The notes beneath the pieces are model-generated. The model did not search any database and was not told the origin of the DNA. It worked only from the letters and a program-made list of their open reading frames with translations. From contig CAJTFX010000004.1 in NCBI GenBank assembly GCA_910575555.1, positions 62,001-126,000 of the forward strand: a DNA stretch of 64,000 bases, written 5' to 3'. Of this stretch, positions 1 to 8,330 are shown one piece after another. The position numbers were made by a program, and so were the translations under genes. This DNA comes from Lachnospiraceae bacterium. GTDB taxonomy: Bacteria > Bacillota > Clostridia > Lachnospirales > Lachnospiraceae. Numbering within the stretch: position 1 is the stretch's first letter; every line of letters starts with the position of its first letter.

Positions 1-1925
1 TGCAGCACGTCCTCCCCGGAAATCTGCCACGGCTTCCTCACGCTCTCACCGTTTACCCGCACCGGCCAGAAACGCCGGTTCCCGGTAATGTCACGCAGGA
101 AGCCGCTCTCCATATTTGTACTTCCCACGATCACGCACTGCCTTGGATGGCTCTCTACATTCAGCCCATAACTGGCGCGGTACTTGTCATCCACCCTGGA
201 AAGAAAAGACTTCACCGTCTCCACGTCCGTCTTCTTCATCCCGGCAAGCTCCCCCAGTTCCAGAATCCAGTACCCCTGCAGCTTCTCCGGCCCGGACTTA
301 TCCCGCATGTCCGTAAGCGTCAGGCTGTCCGAAAACCACGCCCCCGCAAGCCTCGCAAACAGCGTGGACTTCCCGATCCCCTGCGGGCCATTCAGGATCA
401 ACACGCTGTCAAACTTCGTCCCCGGCTGGTAGATCCTAGCCACGGCCGCCGCCAGCGTCTTCCGGATGACCGCCCTCGTATATGCGGAATCCTCTGCCCC
501 CAGATAGTCCGTCAGCAGCGTGTCAACCCGCTTCACCCTGTCCCAGTCCGGCAGGGCATCCAGATACTCCTTCACCGGATGGTATGCCCGCTCCGATGCC
601 ACAGCCAGCAGGGCATCCTTCGTCTTTGTGGGCGCATACACCCCGTAACCCTTATTCAGATAAACTTTCAAAGACGCGAAATCCGAATCATTCCACCCCG
701 GCTTGATCTGCTTCCAGGGCAGGCTCTCCCCGGCATCAATCCCGTCCCGGTGCAGATTAAAAGCGATGGGCTGCAGGCCCTCATCATGCCGGATTGCCAG
801 CACCAGATTGTCCAGCGTGTCCTTCACCTTCCCCTGCCGGTCCAGTTCCAGCCCCTTGCGCCAGTCATCTTCCGAAGAAAACTCCTTCCGGGCAGACTGC
901 GCCCTGTCCTCTGCCAGCGTCAGCTTCACCTTTTCGTCACTGACCGCAAACTCGCTCATAGCCTTAAAAGACGGCAGCTTAGAAGCCTCCGTATCCTCCG
1001 AAGCCCTCACGTCCAGCTCCCCGAACTTATGAATCCGCACCATGTCAAAAGCGTTCATCAGCTTCCCGCAGGCCGGGTCCGTGGCATGGTGGGAATAGGC
1101 AAACTTCCCCTCATAAACCACCACCCCCGCCTGGGAATCCGCCGGTACATAATCATACCGCCCCTGCATGGCGCTCGGCTTATACACGTCCGCCAGGAAC
1201 ACCTCCGCCGCTTCCTCAATGCTGTACGTCCGGCAGAACGCCCCGACCACGCCCTCCTTGGAAAGCGGGTCCGCCTGCTTCTTCATCTCCCGCAGAACCA
1301 CCGCCTGCTGCCGCCCGCTCACCGGCCACTCCGAAGAATCCCGCCAGTCCTTATACCTGGAGAGCACCGTGTCCGGGTCCAGGACCTCCCCCTCAATATC
1401 CCGGAACACAAACTCCCCGTCCGCAGACGTGGACGGCCAGTACATCAGGCGGGACGGCTCATAAGTGGTATCGTCGAACATCTCCATGCCGATGTCCTCC
1501 GCCACCTTCCGCGCCACCGCCGCGTACTCGTCCGGCGACACATTCCTGGACAGCGGAACCACCAGCCGGAACCTGGGACTCTCCGGCGTATGCTTATGCG
1601 TGGAATAGATCAGGCACCGGAAGTCAAAGAACATCTCCATCCGCTCCGGGATATCCGCCTCGGCATGGTCCATGTCCAGCGTCAGGGCGGACCGGAACAC
1701 CACGCAGTCCTTCTTCCGCCTGCCGCCCTTTAACTTCCCCATCACAAAGCCGCCCACGTCCTTAATGGAATCCTGCCTCGCCTTGGACAGCTTTTTATAC
1801 TGCTCCACCGTCTCCGCCGTCCGTATCGTCCGGGAAATACGCCGGACAAAATCTTCCAGCTCCATCTCCCCGCCGTTCCACCGCTTCTCCATCCTCGAAT
1901 TGCCCGTTGAAACATAAACCTTCAT
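1..1925 (-). CDS. VapE-like (virulence-associated E) primase/helicase, 3' end outside window
   Basis: About 641 codons are visible; the gene runs off the left edge. The N-terminal half resembles the primase-like part of phage replication proteins, and the C-terminal half carries a Walker A motif (NGPQGIGKST) in a P-loop helicase domain of the VapE/D5 type, followed by the AGMKKTDVETVKSFLSR stretch typical of VapE. The protein probably unwinds and primes element DNA. ATG at 1923-1925 is preceded by a G-rich Shine-Dalgarno (AGGGGGT). It is the last visible member of a tight replication operon (polymerase, DUF2815, DUF2800 upstream). Such proteins occur in prophages and in ICEs that borrowed a phage replicon. 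Confidence 0.85.
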   Translation of the reverse strand, partial: MKVYVSTGNSRMEKRWNGGEMELEDFVRRISRTIRTAETVEQYKKLSKARQDSIKDVGGFVMGKLKGGRRKKDCVVFRSALTLDMDHAEADIPERMEMFFDFRCLIYSTHKHTPESPRFRLVVPLSRNVSPDEYAAVARKVAEDIGMEMFDDTTYEPSRLMYWPSTSADGEFVFRDIEGEVLDPDTVLSRYKDWRDSSEWPVSGRQQAVVLREMKKQADPLSKEGVVGAFCRTYSIEEAAEVFLADVYKPSAMQGRYDYVPADSQAGVVVYEGKFAYSHHATDPACGKLMNAFDMVRIHKFGELDVRASEDTEASKLPSFKAMSEFAVSDEKVKLTLAEDRAQSARKEFSSEDDWRKGLELDRQGKVKDTLDNLVLAIRHDEGLQPIAFNLHRDGIDAGESLPWKQIKPGWNDSDFASLKVYLNKGYGVYAPTKTKDALLAVASERAYHPVKEYLDALPDWDRVKRVDTLLTDYLGAEDSAYTRAVIRKTLAAAVARIYQPGTKFDSVLILNGPQGIGKSTLFARLAGAWFSDSLTLTDMRDKSGPEKLQGYWILELGELAGMKKTDVETVKSFLSRVDDKYRASYGLNVESHPRQCVIVGSTNMESGFLRDITGNRRFWPVRVNGESVRKPWQISGEDVL

Positions 1926-1981
1926 ACACACATACCCCCTGTCCCTCTTCCTGCATCACTGTACCCCATGAAAACGTCCTC

Positions 1982-3922
1982 CTACTGTTTCTGATAAAAC
2001 GGGCACTCATACCCGTCCGCCCGCAGCGGCAGCCCCTCCGCCCAGGAAGGCCGCACCGCCATCACCTCACACATCTCTTCCACAGAACCCATGCCCTCCG
2101 GCACCTCCGCAATGATCTCATCATGGCAGTGCATCACAATGGGATAGCCCTTCCTCTCCACCCGCAGCATGGCTTCCGCCAGCAGGTCCCTGGCCGTCCC
2201 CTGCACGATATTCTCCACCAGCTTCGGCCCGTAGGTCTCAATCCGGCCCCACTTCTTATTTTCAGAAATCCCTTCATAAGTCAGGCCCTCCCGCCCGAAC
2301 TTATTCACCGCCAGCCTGGGCTTCACATATGCCAGCTTCCTGCCGGACGGCAGCATGACAAACAGAATCCCGCTCCGATACTCAAACGTGATCCTCCCTG
2401 CCCGTGTCCCCGTCCTCTTCGTCACGGCCTCCACAGCCGCCTTATCTACATCCCACCAGAACTGCGTGATATGCGGGTTCGCCCTGCGCCATGCGGCCAC
2501 CAGAGACGGCAGCTCATCCTCCGAAAGCCCCATCTCCAGCGCGCCCATGGAAACCAGCGCGCCCGCCGCCCCGCCATATCCCAGGCCAAGCTCCGCGATC
2601 TTCCCCTTCTGCCGCAGAGGGGAACCCTTCGTCACTTCCTCAATCGGCACATGGAACATAGCAGACGCAGAAGCCTCATAAATCTTCCCATGGGAAGAAA
2701 ACACCTCCAGCCTCCACCGCTCCCCGGCAAGCCACGCCAGCACCCTTGCCTCAATGGCAGAAAAATCCGCCACCACAAACCTGCACCCCGGCTCCGGCAC
2801 AAACGCCGTCCGTATCAGCTCGGAAAGCACTTTCGGCGTGGAATCATAAAGCATCTCCACATCCTCAAATCTGCCCTCCCTCACAAGCCTTCTCGCCAGT
2901 CCCAAATCCTCAATATGGTTCTGCGGGAGATTCTGCACCTGCACCAATCTCCCCGCCCATCTCCCGGTCCGGTTCGCCCCATAAAACTGCAATAAACCAT
3001 GCACCCGCCCGTCCGAACAGACAGACCGCTCCATAGCCTCATACTTCTTCACGGAAGTCTTCGCCATCAAAAGCCGGAGCCGCAGAAGTTCCTCCACCTC
3101 CCCGTCTGATTCCTCAATCAACTCCGCCACCGCTTTCCTGGACAGGCTCTCCGCCTCCACCCCGTTCTCCCCCAGCCAGCCCTTCAACTGCGCCACGGAA
3201 TTGGGATTCTCCAAACCGGTAAGCTCATACGCCCGCCTCATCACAACCTCCTTATGCAGACGCTCACAGACAACCGCCTGCCGCACCAGCCCCATATCCA
3301 CCGGAACGCCCCGGTCATTGATCCTCTGGTCCAACCGGTACAGCTCCATCTCGCCCTCCGGTATCGGGAACTTACACAGCTTCCTCCGTATGGCCTTCTC
3401 CACATCCACGTCCCTCATACAGTAAGCCTTGAACAGCTCCCACTTCTCCGGCGCATGGCAGGGCAGGTTCCGCCTCCTGCCCCCGTTGGCCTTCGTCGGC
3501 TTACAAGGCACGCAGAAATACCGGATCAGCTCCTTCCCCTCCTTCATCTTCCGCTCGTCCAGCCCCAGCACCGCGCCCACGTCCTCCAAAGACCGGGGAA
3601 GCGCCAGCACCGCCGCCTGGACCGCGCTGCAGTGCCAGGACTCCGGCGGAAGATACCTCCCGAAATACTTAGAAAGACACGTCCGCTCAAAATTCGCATT
3701 AAACGCCGTCTTCACCACAGAACCGTCAAAAACCGCCTCCGCAACTTCCCCCGGCAGTTCCTCCCCCTGCGCAATATCTATCACCCTGGTCTCCCCACCG
3801 TCAAAAGAATAGGCAAACAGCAGGACTTCAAAAGCAGGGCTGTCCGCATAAGCGTAAACCCCGCACTTAATCAAATCCACATCACTGAACGTCTCAATAT
3901 CCATCTCTAAAATCCGTCCCAT
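1982..3922 (-). CDS. Phage-type family A DNA polymerase
   Basis: A 646-residue PolA-like polymerase. The N-terminus begins with an exonuclease-like DIETFS motif (Asp-x-Glu of a DnaQ fold). Polymerase motif A is seen as DFSAIEARVLAW, motif B around RQKGKIAELGLGYGG, and motif C as HCHDEIIAE, so both the metal-binding aspartates and the fingers lysine are present. It lacks the 5' nuclease domain of cellular PolI, as expected for phage and ICE copies. The open frame extends 25 codons further upstream, but ATG at 3920-3922 has a good ribosome site (AGGAGGAAGG) and begins at the conserved MGRILEMDIET. It presumably replicates the element with its VapE, DUF2815 and DUF2800 neighbours. Confidence 0.92.
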   Translation of the reverse strand: MGRILEMDIETFSDVDLIKCGVYAYADSPAFEVLLFAYSFDGGETRVIDIAQGEELPGEVAEAVFDGSVVKTAFNANFERTCLSKYFGRYLPPESWHCSAVQAAVLALPRSLEDVGAVLGLDERKMKEGKELIRYFCVPCKPTKANGGRRRNLPCHAPEKWELFKAYCMRDVDVEKAIRRKLCKFPIPEGEMELYRLDQRINDRGVPVDMGLVRQAVVCERLHKEVVMRRAYELTGLENPNSVAQLKGWLGENGVEAESLSRKAVAELIEESDGEVEELLRLRLLMAKTSVKKYEAMERSVCSDGRVHGLLQFYGANRTGRWAGRLVQVQNLPQNHIEDLGLARRLVREGRFEDVEMLYDSTPKVLSELIRTAFVPEPGCRFVVADFSAIEARVLAWLAGERWRLEVFSSHGKIYEASASAMFHVPIEEVTKGSPLRQKGKIAELGLGYGGAAGALVSMGALEMGLSEDELPSLVAAWRRANPHITQFWWDVDKAAVEAVTKRTGTRAGRITFEYRSGILFVMLPSGRKLAYVKPRLAVNKFGREGLTYEGISENKKWGRIETYGPKLVENIVQGTARDLLAEAMLRVERKGYPIVMHCHDEIIAEVPEGMGSVEEMCEVMAVRPSWAEGLPLRADGYECPFYQKQ

Positions 3923-3997
3923 AACGCCGCGGCTCCCTTCCTCCTGTATTCCGCCCCATCGGGAAACGGGCGGCAGTCCCCCGCCGCCCTGATACAT

Positions 3998-4552
3998 CTA
4001 CCCAAGGAAATCTTCCTCTTCATCCATTTCCACCGCGTCAAAATCATCCTCCGCGCTGGTCCTCCCGCCCAGGGATTCCCCGTCACGCAGCTTCTGGATA
4101 TTTCCCAGACCGGCCGCAATCCCACGGTTCCCATTGCTGTTGAACCCGTAAAAATTCACGCTTATCCTACCATAACACCCGGAATACACCTCCGACTGGT
4201 CCAGGATCGGCTGCACGTTCTTATCCACCACCTGCGGCGCCTGCTTGCTGTTGGCATTAAAGAAATAGCTGTCCGCATAAGCCTCATCCTCCGGGCGGTC
4301 AATATCCCCGTCCCGCAGCGGCAGCTTCAAATTTGCCGGAACCTTCCCGCCCCACTTGGAAACTGAATCCTTCTTCGCCTGCTCAATGGCCCTCTTAATC
4401 TTCCCAATGGTCTCCGTGTCCGACTTCGGGATAATTGCCGACACCGAATACTTCGGGTCCCCGTCATTCACCGCGTTGGGCTCCCAGCAGTGCAGATAGG
4501 AAAATCGGCAAGGTACAATCACTTTTGTCAGGTTCATATTTTCGTTACTCAT
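3998..4552 (-). CDS. DUF2815 family protein (phage replication-associated, possibly ssDNA-binding)
   Basis: 184 residues matching the DUF2815 family in length and pattern: VPCRFSYLHCWEPN near the start, AIIPKSD, then a region ending in a very acidic tail (DDFDAVEMDEEEDFLG). An acidic C-terminus after a compact beta-rich domain is typical of single-strand DNA-binding proteins, and the gene always travels with DUF2800 and phage-type polymerase genes, as here. The ssDNA-binding role is inference. It starts four bases after the DUF2800 gene stops, so the two are probably translated together. Confidence 0.88.
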   Translation of the reverse strand: MSNENMNLTKVIVPCRFSYLHCWEPNAVNDGDPKYSVSAIIPKSDTETIGKIKRAIEQAKKDSVSKWGGKVPANLKLPLRDGDIDRPEDEAYADSYFFNANSKQAPQVVDKNVQPILDQSEVYSGCYGRISVNFYGFNSNGNRGIAAGLGNIQKLRDGESLGGRTSAEDDFDAVEMDEEEDFLG

Positions 4553-4556
4553 ATAT

Positions 4557-5690
4557 TCATTCCTCCTTAAAATCCGCCTCTGCCGTCGCCGCCATCACTT
4601 CCTGCCTCTTGTCCGACTCCGGCACCAGCGTAATCTTCCCCCGGGGCTTATACACCAGCTTCCCAAGAACCTCCGCAAACTTCTTCTTTCCAAGCAGCTT
4701 CTCCATCTCCGTAATCCCGATCAGCGACTTCTTATAGATATCCGTGTACCCAGCAGCCACAGCCGCCTCCGCCGCCTCTTCCTCGTCCGTATACTTCCGG
4801 CAGCTCCTGCCCTCCACCAGCTTAAAACCGTTCCATTTCTTCCCCCTGGACACCGCTTCGTCCTGGGCATAGGCATACACGTCCGCAGACCACCTGGCAA
4901 GCTCGTCCGCCACCTTCAAGACCTCCGCGATCTCGTCATCCGTCAAAAGCGCCGGTGCCTTAAACTCCATCTGCGCCAGCCTCAAATATTCCTCCGCCCT
5001 GGCTCTGCAGGTATCCTTCGCCTTGCAGAACCGGCACCAGGAACCGCTCCGGAACTCGCCCTCACCGCTGATGGCAAGCGCCGCCTTCGGCTTCAATTCC
5101 TTCTCCACCCACTCCATCAATTCCGGTACGGAAATCTCCCAGGTGCTCACTGATTCCAGCCGCGGCTGGTAAATCGCCATACGCACCGTATCAATATCAT
5201 AGATAGCCCCGAACAGCTCCAGCGCCCCCAGGCCATACAGCATCATCTGCGGGTTCCATTCCGCGTCCACTGCAACGCCCTTCCCATACTTCAAGTCCAC
5301 CACCGTCAGCACCCGGTCCGCCACGATCAGCAGGTCCCCCGTGCCGAACCCCTCCGGCACATAGGCCGAATAGTCCAGCCTCTGCTCAATCAGCACCACC
5401 GGGTCCTTACACTCCTGCCTGGCAAGCTCCATCTGCTCCATGGCATAGGACACATACCCGTCCGTGCATTCCTCCATCTCGTCACACTGGTAATCCGACA
5501 CCGGACGCTTGGAACGCCTTTTCAGGCTCCGTTTCAGCTTATGCTCCGCAAGGGCATGGGCAGCAGTCCCTTCCTCCGCATACACGCTGTTCCCCGTCTC
5601 TTCCGCAAACTGTTCTTCCAGCCGTGCGGACGGCGTACAGTTCAGCCACCTCTTAGAAGAAGACGCCGACAATAACGCATGTCTCCCCAT
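4557..5690 (-). CDS. DUF2800 family PD-(D/E)XK nuclease
   Basis: 377 residues. The N-terminus MGRHALLSASSSKRWLNCTPS is the hallmark of DUF2800. The nuclease core is visible as VVDLKYGKG (the D-x-K part of PD-(D/E)XK), followed by NPQMMLYGLGAL. A cysteine cluster WCRFCKAKDTC near residue 220 resembles the Fe-S cysteines of Cas4/AddB-type nucleases. Probably processes DNA ends during recombination or replication of the element. It lies between a small alanine/lysine-rich protein and DUF2815 with almost no gaps, consistent with one operon. Confidence 0.9.
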   Translation of the reverse strand: MGRHALLSASSSKRWLNCTPSARLEEQFAEETGNSVYAEEGTAAHALAEHKLKRSLKRRSKRPVSDYQCDEMEECTDGYVSYAMEQMELARQECKDPVVLIEQRLDYSAYVPEGFGTGDLLIVADRVLTVVDLKYGKGVAVDAEWNPQMMLYGLGALELFGAIYDIDTVRMAIYQPRLESVSTWEISVPELMEWVEKELKPKAALAISGEGEFRSGSWCRFCKAKDTCRARAEEYLRLAQMEFKAPALLTDDEIAEVLKVADELARWSADVYAYAQDEAVSRGKKWNGFKLVEGRSCRKYTDEEEAAEAAVAAGYTDIYKKSLIGITEMEKLLGKKKFAEVLGKLVYKPRGKITLVPESDKRQEVMAATAEADFKEE

Positions 5691-5691
5691 A

Positions 5692-6111
5692 TCAAAGCAC
5701 CCTCGCTTCCTTCAAAAGCGCCGGGTAATGCTCCGGATTCACCGCAGACAGCTTCACCGCACCGTACCTCTGCAGCAGGTCCTTGATCTCCTGTGATTTC
5801 CCCTCCTGGGTCTTCTGCGCCATCACCGCCCGCACGTCCTCAATGGCAACAGCCTTCTCCTTCTTAACATCCGCCGCCTTCTTATCCTCTTTCCCGGCCT
5901 TCTGCCCCTTCCCGGAATCCGAAGCGCCGGCCGCCCCGGAATCCGCTTCCGCATTCCCGTCCGTATCCACGGCTTCTGCGCTTCCCGGCACGCCCGCATC
6001 CTTCTCCGCCATATCAACAGCACCATTCCGCTCCATATTGGCAAGCCCTCTAATCCCGTCCGCCACCATGGAAAACCCGTCCGCGATCTTCAACAATTCA
6101 TTTCCCATCAT
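5692..6111 (-). CDS. Hypothetical protein, low-complexity centre
   Basis: 139 residues from ATG at 6109-6111, which overlaps the stop of the gene before it (TGATG arrangement) and follows the ribosome site GGAGGG. The first 30 residues look helical, the middle is rich in Ala, Gly, Asp, Glu and Lys and probably disordered, and the last 50 residues (from VAIEDVRAVMAQKT) form a compact domain with a helix-turn-helix-like KDLLQRYGAVKLSAVNPEHYPALLKEA. Similar C-terminal domains are common in small proteins of phage replication modules, sometimes mislabelled as rRNA biogenesis protein. Function unknown. Confidence 0.8.
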   Translation of the reverse strand: MMGNELLKIADGFSMVADGIRGLANMERNGAVDMAEKDAGVPGSAEAVDTDGNAEADSGAAGASDSGKGQKAGKEDKKAADVKKEKAVAIEDVRAVMAQKTQEGKSQEIKDLLQRYGAVKLSAVNPEHYPALLKEARVL

Positions 6112-6494
6112 CACAATCCCTCCATATCTTCCAAACGCTCGATCAGTTCCTCGGAATACATAGCGCACACCAGCAGCTCCTTCCCAATCTCCGGATGGCT
6201 GAAATACTGCGCCTTCTCCCCGTACATCTTCCGTACCTCTGCCTCCATCAGCCTGCGCCGCTCGCCCCTCTCAAAGCCGAACACCCAGATCCCGTCCGCC
6301 TTCTCCATCAGCCGGGAGACCAGGATGCCCTCCACCGCGCTCCCAAGCTCATCCTTGAAAATGCCATGGAAACACAGAAACGGGCTCACCGGTATCTTCC
6401 CCTTATGGGCCGCATACCGGCAGTATTCCTCCGCCCTCTGCCGGTCCAGTTCCTCACTCCCCGTCAGATGCGTCAGCACAAGCACCATCTCCAT
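6111..6494 (-). CDS. Small nucleoside deoxyribosyltransferase-like protein
   Basis: 127 residues from ATG at 6492-6494 with ribosome site AGGAGG; a longer frame upstream is just overlap with the neighbouring gene. Begins with a beta strand MEMVLVLTHLTG, then alpha/beta segments ending in EKADGIWVFGFERGERRR, resembling the DUF4406/DUF7768 type of nucleoside 2-deoxyribosyltransferase fold. It appears to be a divergent paralog of the next gene upstream, which has the same layout (start strand, SP.LCFH versus VAPHLLFP, then DEVWVFGE versus DGIWVFGF). Enzyme activity is not established. Confidence 0.75.
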   Translation of the reverse strand: MEMVLVLTHLTGSEELDRQRAEEYCRYAAHKGKIPVSPFLCFHGIFKDELGSAVEGILVSRLMEKADGIWVFGFERGERRRLMEAEVRKMYGEKAQYFSHPEIGKELLVCAMYSEELIERLEDMEGL

Positions 6495-6828
6495 ACGCGC
6501 CGCCTCCTTCCAGTTCCTCCGGCTCCATGAACCGCACCCCGATCCCCTGCTCCACGGCAAAGGCGATCTCCGAAGCCATCCCTTCCGTGGCCTCCCCGAA
6601 CACCCACACCTCGTCACAGCAAAGGAGCAGTTCCAGCCCCATGGCAAGCCCCGCCTGCCGCTCCGCCTCAATCCCCTCATTCAGAAACTGCGGGAACAGC
6701 AGATGCGGCGCAACAGGCAGAACCCCTTCTTCCCAGGCCGTCCGGCAGTACCCGGCCGCCTTCCTCGCATTCCCCTCCATGTCCCCACGGAAAGGGCTGC
6801 AGATAAACACCTTTTTCCTTTCAGACAT
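6454..6828 (-). CDS. DUF4406/DUF7768-like protein
   Basis: 124 residues beginning MSERKKVFICSPFRGD, a classic start for phage-encoded nucleoside 2-deoxyribosyltransferase-like proteins, followed by ARKAAGYCRTAWEEGVLPVAPHLLFP and ELLLCCDEVWVFGE. These proteins have a Rossmann-like fold thought to bind a nucleotide or its derivative. The last 15 residues (GGAYGDGACADASDGE) are coded in the 41-base overlap with the following paralog and look non-conserved. Sits in the replication operon. Confidence 0.8.
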   Translation of the reverse strand: MSERKKVFICSPFRGDMEGNARKAAGYCRTAWEEGVLPVAPHLLFPQFLNEGIEAERQAGLAMGLELLLCCDEVWVFGEATEGMASEIAFAVEQGIGVRFMEPEELEGGGAYGDGACADASDGE

Positions 6829-6832
6829 ACCG

Positions 6833-6991
6833 TCACTTTCCTTTCTTCATTTTCCTTCTGCCCCGGGTCCCTTCCCCGGCGGACTCATACGCCCTAATCT
6901 CCCGATCAATCTTCATCAGCTTCACCGCAAGGCTCTTCGCCACAATGCTGATCGCCTGCAGAATCCCGATCAGTTCCTGCGAATTTTCCAT
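6833..6991 (-). CDS. Small hypothetical protein (52 aa)
   Basis: ATG at 6989-6991 with a strong ribosome site (AAGGAGG, nine bases upstream). The product is 52 residues: a helical N-terminal 35 residues (ELIGILQAISIVAKSLAVKL) and a basic tail rich in Gly, Arg and Lys. It ends five bases before the next gene begins, so it is the first gene of the replication operon after the sigma-like regulator. No family recognised. Confidence 0.65.
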   Translation of the reverse strand: MENSQELIGILQAISIVAKSLAVKLMKIDREIRAYESAGEGTRGRRKMKKGK

Positions 6992-7147
6992 AAATCCCGG
7001 CCTCCTTCCTTCCCGTTTTGAAAGGCAGCAAAACTTACCCCTCTACTTCCCGTAATGACACTTTTTTCAAATGTGACGAACAATTTTCAAAACTTTTTCA
7101 AAAAACATTCGACATGCCTATCCCTTATTGTCGAACCGCCGGCCGGC

Positions 7148-7603
7148 TCACACATCCAGCCCCTTCCCCCGGAAATACGCCCGCAGCTTCCCCAGCACCG
7201 AAACCTTCCGGGAAGACACCGTTGTCCTGGGCTCTCCACGCTCCTTCGCAAACTCGCTCACCGGCACCTGCTCCCCGAACACTTTCAGGGCCAGCTCCCT
7301 TTCTTCCGGCATCAGGGAATCCAGCGCTTCCTCCAGCACTCCAAGCAGCATCTCCTTCTCCAGCAGATCATCCATATCCGGCTGCCCCGTATCCGCAATC
7401 CCCATATCCTCCGCCGCATCGTCCCTCCACGCCTCATAAGACTCTTCCGTATACCCCTTTTCCTCCATCGCCTCCCGGTTCCTCTGCTCCCTCTTCTTCT
7501 GCCTCCACCACGGGCGGAAATACCGCTGATACTCTTCCTCCCTAACCTCCATTCTGACTTCCTCGTTCCCAGACCTGATAGTAATGATCCTCTTTTCAGA
7601 CAT
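7148..7603 (-). CDS. Sigma-70 region-4-like phage regulator
   Basis: 151 residues. The N-terminal half is charged and helical (EEEYQRYFRPWWRQKKREQR is a signature of small phage-derived sigma-like proteins), while residues 95-145 look like sigma region 4: LMPEERELALKVFGE followed by a helix-turn-helix (VSEFAKERGEPRTTVSSRKVSVLGKL). No region 2 is present, so it is probably an accessory regulator of element transcription rather than a full sigma factor. It is separated from the operon it precedes by 156 bases without clear genes. Confidence 0.8.
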   Translation of the reverse strand: MSEKRIITIRSGNEEVRMEVREEEYQRYFRPWWRQKKREQRNREAMEEKGYTEESYEAWRDDAAEDMGIADTGQPDMDDLLEKEMLLGVLEEALDSLMPEERELALKVFGEQVPVSEFAKERGEPRTTVSSRKVSVLGKLRAYFRGKGLDV

Positions 7604-7677
7604 AAAGCATTCCTTTCTTTACGCCTTCGTAAAGCCAGAAACGCCAAAAGCTCTGTATGGGACATTACCGTAAAACC

Positions 7678-7724
7678 AAAAAAAGGCCGGAGTAAGCTAC
7701 TTGATTCCTAGCTTTACTCCGGCC
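7678..7724 (-). terminator. Rho-independent terminator
   Basis: Reading the minus strand, a stem of GGCCGGAGTAA(A)GC pairs with GCTTACTCCGGCC across a short loop and is followed by seven T. It ends the transcript of the zinc-ribbon gene at 7785 and shields the replication operon from cargo transcription. Confidence 0.85.
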
Positions 7725-7784
7725 ATTCGGTGACTCGACACTATGCGGTCCCACTCGCTCGGTCGTAAAAATACATTCAGTTTT

Positions 7785-7928
7785 TCAACCCTCACGGGCT
7801 GGCAGCACAATCCTCACAATCTTCCCGCAGTGCGGACACCGCAGTTCAAAAATGACCTCATATGCCCGGTCCCGCTTCACGTCCAGGAGCCTCCTGTTGC
7901 AAAGCGGACATACCTTCGTTTCTCCCAC
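7785..7928 (-). CDS. Small Com-like zinc-ribbon protein
   Basis: 47 residues if started at GTG 7926-7928, which follows a strong ribosome site (GGAAGGAGG). Two CxxC knuckles, KVCPLCNRRLLD and LRCPHCGKIVRI, form a probable zinc ribbon of the Com / cysteine-rich type. An alternative ATG at 7986-7988 would add 20 residues but lacks a ribosome site. It follows the terminator of the related Cys-rich gene at 8086, and may be a divergent relative of it. Function unknown; nucleic-acid binding is plausible. Confidence 0.6.
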   Translation of the reverse strand: MGETKVCPLCNRRLLDVKRDRAYEVIFELRCPHCGKIVRIVLPAREG

Positions 7929-8036
7929 GCCGCCTCCTTCCTGCCACTGCAGGTACAGCGGCACGGCATCCATGCCATAATTTTCCATGCATAATCCAAG
8001 TATTCCCCATTCCTGGCAGGATAAACACCGCAGCGC

Positions 8037-8074
8037 AAAAAAAGAACGGCCCCGCACTTTCGCAGAAGCCGTCC
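8037..8074 (-). terminator. Rho-independent terminator
   Basis: On the minus strand a GACGGC...GCCGTTC stem-loop is followed by seven T, twelve bases after the stop of the cysteine-rich KTR gene. Confidence 0.7.
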
Positions 8075-8085
8075 CTCCTATGTAC

Positions 8086-8247
8086 CTATTTTTTATCTTT
8101 CTCTTTCCTCTTACTCTTTGGTTCCCAGTACACCGTAACAATATGATTGCAGTTCGGGCATCTGGTCTGTGCCTCCACTGGCTTCGGGGATTCCGTGCGG
8201 ATATCCATGACACGCTTTCCGCACCTTGGGCATTTCAGTCTCTCCAT
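8086..8247 (-). CDS. Cysteine-rich KTR family protein
   Basis: 53 residues: MERLKCPRCGKRVMD, then TRCPNCNHIVTVYWEP and a lysine/arginine-rich tail. Two CPxC pairs form a zinc knuckle; the length and the spacing fit the small Cys_rich_KTR family that accompanies resistance cargo on Firmicute transposons. ATG at 8245-8247 has an AGGAGG ribosome site. A tiny upstream reading frame and a GC-rich hairpin lie just ahead of it, hinting at attenuation. It is the third gene after tetR and the MFS exporter. Confidence 0.8.
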   Translation of the reverse strand: MERLKCPRCGKRVMDIRTESPKPVEAQTRCPNCNHIVTVYWEPKSKRKEKDKK

Positions 8248-8269
8248 TCATGTCCACCTCCTCGTATAC

Positions 8270-8330
8270 AGCCCCGGTTCCTGGCTGCCGGGGCTCTAAC
8301 CTGGCGATTGTCTCATTGTCTACCTCCTGT
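8270..8330 (-). promoter_or_regulatory. Possible leader peptide and attenuator hairpin
   Basis: On the minus strand a good ribosome site (CAGGAGG) precedes a six-codon frame at 8296-8316 (Met-Arg-Gln-Ser-Pro-Gly-stop). The base after its stop begins a perfect 8-bp stem AGCCCCGG / CCGGGGCT (8270-8295), and the next ribosome site belongs to the KTR gene. The order leader-hairpin-gene is that of ribosome-stalling attenuators on antibiotic resistance elements. No inducer can be named. Confidence 0.45.

Noticed and set aside
147-1733. A long plus-strand open frame opposite the VapE-like gene
   Set aside because: It is rich in Arg, Pro and His as expected for the antisense of a GC-rich gene, has no ribosome site and no family pattern; the minus frame has clear VapE motifs. 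The same applies to other long plus-strand frames at 1907-2995, 3254-3910, 6325-6897, 14961-16109 and 34577-35932.
7004-7147. Promoter for the replication operon in the gap before 6991
   Set aside because: Several TTGAAA-like boxes are visible in the A/T-rich stretch but none has a matching -10 at proper spacing.
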